A stretch of DNA of 64,000 bases, taken from contig NZ_JALLGK010000009.1 in the NCBI RefSeq assembly GCF_023072595.1, positions 215,741-279,740 of the forward strand, in the 5' to 3' direction. The translations under genes were made by a program, and so were the position numbers. The notes under the pieces were generated by a model that saw only the letters and a list, made by a program, of their open reading frames with translations, had not been told where the DNA came from and searched no databases. This document shows, piece after piece, positions 1 through 8,400 of this stretch (positions are counted from its first letter, which is position 1; every line of letters begins with the position of its first letter). The stretch is from Streptomyces sp. XM4193 (GTDB taxonomy: Bacteria > Actinomycetota > Actinomycetes > Streptomycetales > Streptomycetaceae).

Positions 1-223
1 GGCCGATCGAGAGGTCGAGGCCGAGGGCGGGGATGCCGAAGTGGAAGTCGCGCACGTCCTCGTAGAGGCCGCTGAGCGCCGTGTTGGCCAGGACGAGCGC
101 GACCACGGCGGCGGCGAGGAGCACCACTCCGCCGACGGTCTCGGTGCGCAGGGCGTTCGCCAGGGATTTGCGTTCCGGGCGGGAGGGGGCGGACGGAGCG
201 TCCGAAGGGGTGTTGCCGGCCAT
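1..223 (-). CDS. nhaA: Na+/H+ antiporter NhaA, N-terminal fragment cut by the window edge
   Basis: Only the first 74 codons are in the window; the rest lies to the left. The product is an inner-membrane antiporter that exchanges cytoplasmic Na+ for external H+ in pH and sodium homeostasis. The visible part has a polar tail of about 25 residues, a first membrane helix rich in Leu, Ala and Val after TVGGVVLLAAA, then LANTALSGLYEDVRDFHFGI and a LDLSIG stretch. This order is characteristic of NhaA, where the first helix is followed by a short loop leading to the L-x-L-D-L-S segment. The ATG at 221-223 is preceded by GGAGG about 8 bases upstream, so the start is well supported. It is transcribed divergently from the PucR-type gene at 515. 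Confidence 0.88.
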   Translation of the reverse strand, partial: MAGNTPSDAPSAPSRPERKSLANALRTETVGGVVLLAAAVVALVLANTALSGLYEDVRDFHFGIPALGLDLSIG

Positions 224-514
224 GGTGGCGGGGCCTCCTGGAAGTGGGCAGGTCGACGACAGTCAAGCGCGCTGAGTGCGCACTGCCGACCAGACTTCCC
301 GGCACACCAACCCGGCCGCTGCCGAGCACCGGGCCACCGTACCCATGAACCTCGCGCTCTGTCGTGTCCCCCCTCGGCGCTTTCGCCACATCCGTGTCTC
401 CCGCACCGTCGGCCGCGCCCTGCGGGACCCCGGACGGGGGAGAGCGGCCCCTCCGCAGGAGGGGGCGGTACCGGGCGCGACCACCTACGCTGTCGGGGTA
501 CCGCTCCGGGGGGA

Positions 515-1633
515 ATGAGAATCGTGAAACGTGTCGTCGTGCCCAGCACGTATCTGGGCGACTATCCGCGGTTGCTCGCCGAGGTGTCCACGACCGGCCG
601 GCTGCCGCGCAGAGCCGAGCTGGAGGCGCTGCGGGAGACCGGCGAGCGGGCGGCCGAGTCGGGCTACGGGCTGCGCCAGCTCAACAGCCTCTACCTCTCC
701 GAGACCCGCAAGCTCTGGGGCACCCTGCCCGGCATCGCGAAGGCGGCGGGCGCGGGCGAGCGCGGACGTACCGGCGGTGCGCTGTTCGCCGCGGTGGAGG
801 CGGCCATCACCGCGCTCGGCGAGGGCCACGAGCGTGCCCAGCGCATGGCGGTGCGCCAGGAGGAGGCCGAGCGGCGGGAGTTCGTCGACGATCTGCTCTA
901 CGGGCGCAGCGATCTGGGCCGGCTCGCCGCGCAGGCCCAGCGGTACGGGCTGCGGCTGGCGTACGCCCATGTGGTGGCGGTGGTCAGCGGCGCGGAGAAG
1001 CTGGACGACGCACACCCCACCGTGCGCCGGATCGAGCGTGAGCTGCTCGGCCGCTTCGGCGAGCACCGGGACGTGCTGCTGGCGACCAAGGAGGGGCGGC
1101 TGGTGTGCATCGCCGCCAGCCGGGAGAAGCCGGTGCTGGACGCCTTCGCCCAGCTCGCCGAGGACCCCGGACCCGGGTACGCGGGAGCCGGGCGGGTGGC
1201 GATCGGCCGCGAGCACCGCGGTGCGGGCGGAGTGGTGCGCTCCTACGAGGAGGCACGCACCGCACTGGACATCGCGGACCGGCTCGAACTGGCGCCGGTA
1301 CGGGTCTCCGCGGACGAACTCATGGTCTTTCCGGTGCTGTTGCGCGACCGGCACGCGGTGGCCGATCTGGTGCGCACCGTGCTGGAGCCGCTGACCGGGG
1401 CCAGGGGAGGCGCCGAGCCGCTGGTGCGTACACTCGCCGAGTGTTCGGCGGCCGGCTATGTGAACGCCGAGGCGGCCAGGCGGCTGGGCATCAGTGTGCG
1501 CACGCTCTCCTACCGGCTGGCGCGCATCCGCTCGTTGACGGGATACGACGCGAGCGACGCGATCCAGCGCTACACGCTGGAGACCGCGGTCATGGGTGCG
1601 CGACTGCTCGGCTGGCCCCAACGGGAACTGTAG
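515..1633 (+). CDS. PucR/CdaR-type transcriptional regulator
   Basis: A cytoplasmic DNA-binding regulator of 372 residues. The C-terminal 60 residues carry the PucR helix-turn-helix (GYVNAEAARRLGISVRTLSY, then RLARIRSLTGYD), the hallmark of the PucR/CdaR family. The middle third (about residues 140-260) resembles the degenerate GGDEF-like domain that usually precedes it. The N-terminal 120 residues are helical, with no recognisable sensor domain. I chose ATG 515 because GGGGGG lies just upstream; GTG 524 is an alternative, and an in-frame ATG at 41 would add a low-complexity tail across the divergent promoter region. The 291-base gap to nhaA must hold both promoters. Family members respond to small metabolites; the ligand and targets here are unknown. 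Confidence 0.85.
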   Translation: MRIVKRVVVPSTYLGDYPRLLAEVSTTGRLPRRAELEALRETGERAAESGYGLRQLNSLYLSETRKLWGTLPGIAKAAGAGERGRTGGALFAAVEAAITALGEGHERAQRMAVRQEEAERREFVDDLLYGRSDLGRLAAQAQRYGLRLAYAHVVAVVSGAEKLDDAHPTVRRIERELLGRFGEHRDVLLATKEGRLVCIAASREKPVLDAFAQLAEDPGPGYAGAGRVAIGREHRGAGGVVRSYEEARTALDIADRLELAPVRVSADELMVFPVLLRDRHAVADLVRTVLEPLTGARGGAEPLVRTLAECSAAGYVNAEAARRLGISVRTLSYRLARIRSLTGYDASDAIQRYTLETAVMGARLLGWPQREL

Positions 1634-1661
1634 TCGCCGAGTTCGCGTCAGTAGGGACATA

Positions 1662-1688
1662 AGAACCGCCTAAACGTTTCCTGGTTCT
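1662..1688. promoter_or_regulatory. 27-bp interrupted palindrome, candidate operator for the flotillin module
   Basis: AGAACC (1662-1667) and GGTTCT (1683-1688) are perfect inverted arms placed symmetrically around the inner palindrome AAACGTTT (1672-1679). It is relatively AT-rich for this genome, starts 28 bases after the PucR stop and ends 70 bases before the TTG start of the YqiJ-like gene. No T-run follows, so an operator is more likely than a terminator. The binding protein is unknown. Confidence 0.45.
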
Positions 1689-1758
1689 GGCAATGTGCGG
1701 TGCTCGCGCTCGGTGTCACGATGACGGCACACCGCAACCGGGTGAAAGGAGAGGGAAG

Positions 1759-2406
1759 TTGAGTGAGTTCTTCGCCGCGGCGTTGGCGTTTCCCGCCGTG
1801 CTCTTCTCCTTCGCCCTGGTCGTGGTGGTCGTCTACTGGCTCGTCGTGCTGGTGGGCGCTGCGGAGGTGGACGCCCTCGACGGGGGTGAGGGCGTCTCCT
1901 CCGACGGATCGAGTACCGGCTTCGCGGGTGCGTTCGCCGCGCTCAGGCTGCATGGCGTACCGGTCACGGTCGTACTGTCACTGCTGATCGCGATTGCCTG
2001 GTTCGTGTCCCTGGCCGGTGCCGCGCTCTTTGACAGCCTCCTGCTGCGGGTGCTGGTGCTGCCGGTGGCGCTCTTCGCCTCCTGGTCCTCGACTTGGGCG
2101 CTGATCCGTCCGCTGCGGCATCTCTCGCACGGTGAAGTCGGCGTCTCGCGCAGCGACTTCGTCGGCCGGGTCTGCATCGTGCGGACCTCCTGGGTGGACA
2201 GCCGGTTCGGCCAGGCGGAGGTGGCCGGCGACGACGGTTCGACGGCGATCATCCAGGTCAGACACGAGGGCGGCGTCGGCATCGACGCCGCCGACGGGCT
2301 CGTCGCCGGCAGCACCGCGCTGATCTTCGACTACGACGACGAGGGCGAGTTCTTCCGTGTCGCGCCTTTCGACGCGGCACTCGATCCGAACCGGCCACCG
2401 GGCTGA
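1759..2406 (+). CDS. YqiJ-like membrane protein with C-terminal OB-fold-like domain
   Basis: A 215-residue integral membrane protein. Residues 1-32 form a strongly hydrophobic helix (VLFSFALVVVVVYWLVVLVG). Two more helices lie at about 75-95 and 100-120. After the charged segment IRPLRHLSHGEVGVSRSDFV comes a soluble beta-rich domain that resembles the NfeD/YqiJ OB-fold (GRVCIVRTSWVDSRFGQAEV). In E. coli, YqiJ is encoded directly beside the flotillin YqiK; here too the next gene is a flotillin, which supports the assignment. The start is TTG 1759 because AAAGGAG sits 7 bases upstream; an upstream in-frame start would lack a ribosome site. The partner is probably the flotillin, in a membrane microdomain complex. 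The family match was made by eye. Confidence 0.72.
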   Translation: MSEFFAAALAFPAVLFSFALVVVVVYWLVVLVGAAEVDALDGGEGVSSDGSSTGFAGAFAALRLHGVPVTVVLSLLIAIAWFVSLAGAALFDSLLLRVLVLPVALFASWSSTWALIRPLRHLSHGEVGVSRSDFVGRVCIVRTSWVDSRFGQAEVAGDDGSTAIIQVRHEGGVGIDAADGLVAGSTALIFDYDDEGEFFRVAPFDAALDPNRPPG

Positions 2407-2446
2407 TCCCGGTCGCCGACCAGTCCAGGCCACATCTCGGGGGGAA

Positions 2447-2605
2447 ATGATGACGGTGGTGATCCACCCGTACACCGCGGCGGCGAGTCCGTCGCCGCGC
2501 TCGACGGCCGACGCGGCACGCGTCTTAGCCGGCGCGGCCGGCAGGGCCCGTCCGCGCGGTCGCCGCGAGCGTCCGCCGAGCCGTCGGCGACCAACGGGGC
2601 GCTGA
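2447..2605 (+). CDS. Possible small protein, 52 residues, doubtful
   Basis: An ATG-ATG pair follows a good ribosome site (GGGGGGAA at 2439-2446), 40 bases after the YqiJ-like gene. The peptide starts MMTVVIHPYTAAASPSP and then becomes an Arg/Pro/Ala-rich tail of the kind produced by random reading of GC-rich DNA. No domain is recognisable. It is listed only because of the ribosome site and its position inside the probable operon. Confidence 0.2.
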   Translation: MMTVVIHPYTAAASPSPRSTADAARVLAGAAGRARPRGRRERPPSRRRPTGR

Positions 2606-3120
2606 CCGCGCGGCATCGGGCCGGACTCCGGCCGCGAAGCCGCGAGCGGGACCGCCGGCCTCGACACAGCGGCGTCGCGACACCGCGACACCACGGCGTC
2701 GGGGTGCACCCGCAACGTCACACACGCACCCGGCTCCGGCCGGTTGCCTGCGCGGCCGACCGGACGCGTACCCGTACCTCCGGAGCCGGCCGTGCCGTCC
2801 CACCCCACCGGTGACGCCCCACCCCACCGGTGAGCCGCAGCACCCGCAGCGTCCGGACGCCGGCAACCGGAGCGCCCCGGCCCGGAGGCCGGCGCCGGCA
2901 ACCGACCGGCAGCGCACCCGGCGGCTCCGACCGGAGCCGCGGGCGACCCGCAGGCAAGAACAAGCAACAACAAGCAACAGCAACCCGGAAACAGCAACCC
3001 GGAAACGACAACCCGGACCACAGCAACACCGCGTCCCCGTACGGCGGTTGCGCACCGGGACCGTCGCGCAGCCGACGGCCCGCACCGCAACCGCACGCCC
3101 CAGATTCAAGGGATATCTCC
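2606..3120. other. Long non-coding stretch upstream of the flotillin gene
   Basis: About 515 bases without a convincing gene. It holds a duplicated 17-mer of the form CCCCACCCCACCGGTGA (around 2795-2831), many short CCGGC palindromes, and then the CAA-rich block described separately. The flotillin therefore either has its own promoter here or a very long leader. No clear -10/-35 pair could be picked. Confidence 0.4.
2954..3035 (+). repeat. CAA-rich low-complexity leader with 14-bp tandem repeats
   Basis: The stretch begins with CAAGCAACAACAAGCAACAG. It contains two exact copies of CAGCAACCCGGAAA (2978-2991 and 2992-3005) and a third decayed copy. Compared with the GC-rich, highly paired surroundings, this RNA would be almost unstructured on the sense strand, ending about 85 bases before the flotillin start. 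Confidence 0.5.
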
Positions 3121-5157
3121 ATGGATGCCATCTCGACAGGTCTCGGCGTACTGATCGCCGTCGGCCTGCTCATCGCACTCGCGCTGCTGCTGATCGTCAG
3201 CAGACTCTTCCGCAAGGTTCCGCAGGGCAAGGCCCTGATCGTCTCCAAGATGCGCAAGGTCGAGGTCACCTTCACCGGCATGGTGGTGCTGCCGGTGCTG
3301 CACAAGGCCGAGGTCATGGACATCTCGGTGAAGACCATCGACATCGAGCGGACCGGCCACGACGGCCTCATCTGCAAGGACAACATCCGCGCGGACATCC
3401 GCATCAGCTTCTTCGTCCGGGTCAACAAGACCCGCGAGGACGTCGTGAAGGTCGCCCAGGCGATCGGCACCGAGCGCGCCAGTGACCGCGACACCCTCCA
3501 GGAGCTCTTCAACGCGAAGTTCTCCGAGGCGCTGAAGACCGTCGGCAAGCAGCTGGACTTCACCGAGCTCTACACCCACCGCGAGGAGTTCCGGAACCAG
3601 ATCATCGCCGTCATCGGCACCGACCTGAACGGCTACAGCCTCGAGGACGCGGCGATCGACTACCTGGAGCAGACGCCGCTGCGCAGCCTGGACAAGGACA
3701 ACATCCTCGACGCACAGGGCATCCGGAAGATCACCGAACTCACCGCGATCGAGCACATCCAGACCAACGAGTTCCAGCGCAACGAGGAGAAGGAGATCAC
3801 CCGGCAGAACGTCGACGCCCGGGAGGCCGTCCTGGAGCTGGAGCGCCGTCAGGCCGACGCGGAGATCAAGCAGAAGCGCGAGGTCGACACCGTACGGGCC
3901 CGCGAGGAGGCCGAGACCGCACGCGTCCAGGCCGAGGAGCGGCTGCGCTCGCACGCCGCGCACATCAAGACCGAGGAGCAGCTCGGCATCCAGAACGAGA
4001 ACCGCGAGCGCGAGGTCGCCGTCGCCAAGCTCAACCGCGAGCGGGTGGAGGCGATCGAGCGGGAGCGGATCGAGAAGGACCGGCTGCTGGAGGTCATCGC
4101 CCGGGACCGGGAGACCGAACTGCGCCGCATCGCCGCCGACAAGGAGGTCGAGGCGGAGAAGCGGGACATCGCCGACGTGGTGCGCGAGCGCATCGCGGTC
4201 GAGAAGACCGTCGCGCAGCAGGAGGAGGAGATCAAGAAGCTGCGCACCGTCGAGGAGGCCGAGCGCGAGCGGCAGGCGCTGATCATCGCCGCCGAGGCGC
4301 AGGCCCAGGAGCGGCTGGTCAAGGACATCAAGGCCGCCGAGGCCGCCGAGCAGGCCGCCGAGCACCGGGCCGCCGAGGAGCTGACACTCGCCGAGGCGCG
4401 GCGCAAGACCGCCGATCTGGACGCCCAGTCCGCGATCCGTGCGGCCGAGGGCAAGCGGGCCCAGGAGGCCGCCGCCGGCCTCGCCGAGGCCGAGGTCCAG
4501 GAGCGGATGGCGGACGCCATCGGCAGGACCCGCGCCGTGGAGGCGACCGCCGCCAAGGAGATGGGTCTGGCCGAGGCCGACGCCATGCGCGAGAAGCTGA
4601 AGGCCGAGGCCGAGGGCCTGACCGAGAAGGCCGAGGCGATGGCCGCGCTGGACAGCGCCAGCCGGGAGCACGAGGAGTACCGGCTGCGCCTGGAGGCGGA
4701 GAAGGACGTGCGGCTGGCCGGGATCGACGTGCACCGGCAGATCGCCGAGGCCCAGGCGACGCTGGTCGGCGCGGGGCTGGAGAAGGCCAACATCGACATC
4801 GTCGGTGGCGACTCGGTCTTCTTCGACCGTCTGGTCAACTCCATCTCGGCCGGCAAGGGCGTGGACGCCTTCGTCGCCAACTCCGACTCGGTGCAGAACA
4901 TGGCCGGGCCGTGGCTGGACAAGGACTCCACCTTCACCAGCGACCTCAGCACGATGGTCGCGGGCCTCGGCGCCTCGGGGATGCGCGATCTGACCCTCTC
5001 CGGGCTGCTCGGCCGGCTCATCGCCGCCGAGGGCCCCAACACCGCACAGCTCACCTCGCTGCTGGACGCGGTGCGCGGCACCCCCGCGGCCGAGCTGCCG
5101 GTGGCCGCGCTGACCGCCGCGGCAGCGAACGGAGTGCCGGCCCAGAACCGGGGCTGA
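3121..5157 (+). CDS. Flotillin-like SPFH/band-7 protein (YqiK type)
   Basis: A 678-residue membrane scaffold protein. Residues 6-28 are one membrane helix (LGVLIAVGLLIALALLLIVS). Residues about 30-210 form the SPFH/band-7 domain, with the typical VPQGKALIVSK and VKTIDIERTGHDGLICKDN. Residues about 220-535 are an unbroken heptad coiled coil rich in Glu, Ala, Arg and Lys. The last 120 residues are the flotillin C-terminal region with IDIVGGDSVFFDRLVNSI. Flotillins oligomerise into membrane microdomains. ATG 3121 was chosen because the membrane helix follows directly and AAGGGA lies about 8 bases upstream; an earlier in-frame start would only add repeat-derived residues. It lies between the YqiJ-like gene and a giant ATPase, with a strong terminator after it. 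Confidence 0.88.
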   Translation: MDAISTGLGVLIAVGLLIALALLLIVSRLFRKVPQGKALIVSKMRKVEVTFTGMVVLPVLHKAEVMDISVKTIDIERTGHDGLICKDNIRADIRISFFVRVNKTREDVVKVAQAIGTERASDRDTLQELFNAKFSEALKTVGKQLDFTELYTHREEFRNQIIAVIGTDLNGYSLEDAAIDYLEQTPLRSLDKDNILDAQGIRKITELTAIEHIQTNEFQRNEEKEITRQNVDAREAVLELERRQADAEIKQKREVDTVRAREEAETARVQAEERLRSHAAHIKTEEQLGIQNENREREVAVAKLNRERVEAIERERIEKDRLLEVIARDRETELRRIAADKEVEAEKRDIADVVRERIAVEKTVAQQEEEIKKLRTVEEAERERQALIIAAEAQAQERLVKDIKAAEAAEQAAEHRAAEELTLAEARRKTADLDAQSAIRAAEGKRAQEAAAGLAEAEVQERMADAIGRTRAVEATAAKEMGLAEADAMREKLKAEAEGLTEKAEAMAALDSASREHEEYRLRLEAEKDVRLAGIDVHRQIAEAQATLVGAGLEKANIDIVGGDSVFFDRLVNSISAGKGVDAFVANSDSVQNMAGPWLDKDSTFTSDLSTMVAGLGASGMRDLTLSGLLGRLIAAEGPNTAQLTSLLDAVRGTPAAELPVAALTAAAANGVPAQNRG

Positions 5158-5199
5158 CCCTCCGGCCCCGGTCACGGGAGCGGGGACACACCGCGGACG

Positions 5200-5234
5200 G
5201 GGGTCCGCCGTGCGCGAGAGCGACGGCGGACCCC
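5200..5234 (+). terminator. Perfect 12-bp hairpin after the flotillin gene
   Basis: Stem 5200-5211 pairs perfectly with 5223-5234 (GGGTCCGCCGT / ACGGCGGACCC plus one outer G-C pair) around an 11-base loop, 42 bases after the flotillin stop. There is no U-run, as is usual for actinobacterial terminators. It would separate most flotillin transcripts from the ATPase gene. Confidence 0.7.
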
Positions 5235-5286
5235 GCCGCGGGCGGGCCCCGTACGCCCCGCCCGACCCCGGCCGGTACGGGACGCC

Positions 5287-5395
5287 CCCGGACCTCGGGC
5301 GTCGGACCTCGGCGTCGGAAGTCGTCGGTGTCGTCGTCGGCGTCGGAAGTAGTCGGCGCCGGAAGTAGTCGGTGTCGGCGTCGGAAGTCGGCGTT
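5287..5395. repeat. Degenerate GTCGG/GTCGGAAGT tandem repeats
   Basis: About 110 bases are made of short units such as GCGTCGGACCTCG, GCGTCGGAAGTCG and GTCGGAAGTAG repeated roughly eight times with drift. The repeat sits between the flotillin terminator and the ribosome site of the ATPase gene, that is, in the ATPase gene's presumed promoter or leader. Confidence 0.6.
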
Positions 5396-5445
5396 CTCGC
5401 GCCTTCGTGCGCAACGTGTAAGCAGAGACGAGGAGTTGGGAAGAC

Positions 5446-8400
5446 GTGAGCACGCAGACGCAGGCCGGCGCGGACACATCCGCCACCGCCGAGGGGCAGG
5501 GGCGCGAGTCCGGAAGCAGCCTGGACGCCGGTACCTACGAGGTGCTGCGCGGCCGGATGTCGGGTGCCGCGGCCGAACTCGCGAGCCGGTCCCAGGCACT
5601 GAACGCCGAGCGGATGGCGGCCTTCGGCGGCAGCGAGCTCGAACTCATCGGCAACGACCGCATCCGCACCGAGCACAACTGCGTGCCCCGCGACATCGTG
5701 CAGGTCGGCGGGTTGATGCTGTTCGGCTACAACGTCCACTTCGGTCTCAAGCAGACCACCGCCGTACGGGACGTCTTCGCGCTCCACCGCTACCACGACG
5801 GCCGCTTCGAGGAGGTCGAGGAGAGCACCCTGCCGGGGCTGCTGGACGACGAGCGGTTCCGGCGCGACTTCCTCGACCTCTACCGCTACTACCGCGAGGC
5901 CGAACTCCTCCAACTCCGCCGCACCGGGCAGCTGTTGCTGGCGGTCTTCCAGACCGGCGAACGCCTCTCCGACATCCGTGTGCTGCGCTGGCGGATCGCG
6001 CCCGACGGCACCCCGGAGTACGTCGACGCCAAGGGCGAGCGCGACCACACCTTCCCGCCCTCCCACGACTTCGAGTGGATCACCACCGGTCGCGAGGACC
6101 ACGTCCTCGGCCGCCATCCGCACATCTCCATCGAGGGCGAGCTGTTCGTCGAGACGGTGAACGGGACGCTCACCGTCAAGATCGAGGACAACACCGAGTC
6201 GGGCGAGGGCATCTACTCCGAGGAGGTCGACGAGCCGCTGCAGTCGCTCGCCGACGCCGAGGTCGCCCATGTGCGCGTCGGCCCGCTGATCCTGCTGCGG
6301 GTGCTGCCCTACAAGGAGACCGTCCACCGCTACCTGGTCTTCAACCGGCGCTCCAAGGAGGTCGTGCGCCTGGACGGAATCGGGCTCTCCTGCCAGCGGC
6401 TGCCCGAGGACCAGGGCATCATCTTCCCCGGCGGCTACTACCTCACCACCGCACCCGCGGGCTCGGCCGCCCGCACCTTCGACACCGACACCGCGGACCT
6501 GGAGTTCGAGTCGGTGGTCCGCTCGCCCAACGGCGAGGATGTGCTCTACGTCTTCCACGCGCGCGCCGAGGGCCGCACCCTGCTGCTGCCCTACAACCTC
6601 ATCCGCAAGGAGGTCGCGGCACCGATCCCCTCGCACGGCTACTCGCTCTTCGAGGACGGCACCATGGCCGTCTTCCGGGCGCTCAGCGACGAGCCGACCC
6701 GGGTGCACCCGATGCAGCTGTGGCAGACGCCCTACCTCTCCGACTCCTACGCCGCGGCGCAGCCCGAGGGCACCGGCCCGCTCACCAGGGTCGGCAACGC
6801 CGAGCTGGTGCGCGGCATCTCCGACTCGCTCTCGGTGGCCCGGATGGCCGACGAGATGGCGCCCAGCGTCGCGGTGTTCGAAGCGATCGTCGCCGCCTGC
6901 GGCCGGGTCGCGGACACGTACTACTGGCTCACCGACGAGGGGTTGCACGGGCTCGACGAGCCGTTGGAGACCCTGCGCCGGACCGCCGAGCAGGTCATCG
7001 ACGAGTTCGAGCGGGTCGAGGAGCTGCGCGCCCAGTCGCGGACGGCGGTGGCCGAGGCGACCGCCGAGGTCACCACCCTGGTACGGCGTGCCAGGGGCGA
7101 GGCGCCGGGCGGCGCCACCGCCTGGGTCGTGCTGCTGACCGAACTGCGCCGCGCCCAGGGCGGCGTGGAGTCGCTGCGCGAGCTGCGGTACGTCGACGTC
7201 GAGCAGATCGACGCGCTCACCGCCGAGTTGACCGCCTCGCTGGAGTCGACCGGTCGCAGAGCGGTCGCCCACCTCTCCCGCGCCGACGCCTTCGACGACA
7301 CCCGTGCGGCGGTCGAGGAACTGACCCGGCGGGCCTCGGAGGCCGCCACCGTCGCGGACGCCGACCCGCTGGGCGAGCAGATCGGCGAGCACGCCGAGGG
7401 CCTGCGCACCGTCACCGACGTGGTCGGTGGCCTCGACATCGCCGACGCGACCGTGCGCACCGACCTGCTGGAGCGCATCGGTGAGATGACGGGCCTGGTC
7501 AACCGCGCCCGCGCGGTGCTCGACGGGCGCCGCAAGGAGCTGCTGGAGAGCGAGGGCAGGGCGGAGTTCTCCGCCGAGTTCGCGCTGCTGGGGCAGGCCG
7601 TCGCCGGCGCGCTCGCGGCCTCCGGCACACCCGAGGAGTGCGACGAGCAACTGGGCCGGCTGCTGCTCCAGTTGGAGAACCTGGAGTCGCGGTTCGGCGC
7701 CTTCGACGACTTCCTCGCCCGGCTCACCGAGCAGCGCGAGGAGATCTACGAGACCTTCTCCGCCCGCAAACAGGCCCAGCTGGACGAACGCGCCCGGCAC
7801 GCCGAGCGGTTGGTGCAGTCGGCCGAACGCATCCTGGGCACCGTCTCCCGCCGCTCCGGCACCCTGACCACACTCGACGAGGTCAACGCCTACTTCGCCA
7901 CCGACCCGCTGGTGGCCAAGGTCCGGGACACCGCCGAAGAGCTGCGCACGCTCGGCGACACGGTGCGCGGCGAGGAGCTGGACGGCCGACTCAAGGCCGC
8001 GCGCCAGGAAGCGGCCCGCAGCCTGCGCGACCGTGCCGACCTCTACGACGCCGAGGGCACCGTACGGCTGGGTCGGCACCGCTTCGGCGTGAACACCCAG
8101 CCCATCGACCTCACCCTGGTGCCGCAGGACGGTGCGCTCGCCTTCGCCGTCACCGGCACCGACTACCGTGCGCCGGTCGACGACCCGGCCTTCGAGGGGA
8201 CCAGGGACTTCTGGGACCAGCCGCTGGTCTCGGAGTCGCCGCAGGTCTACCGGGCGGAGCATCTGGCCGCGTCCGTGCTGGCCGCCGTCGGGCCCGACCG
8301 GCTGCGCGAGGCGGCGCGGACCGAGGGCGGGGTGGCCGCGCTCATCCGCGAGCAGGCCGAGTCCGCGTACGACGAGGGATACGACCGCGGCGTCCACGAC

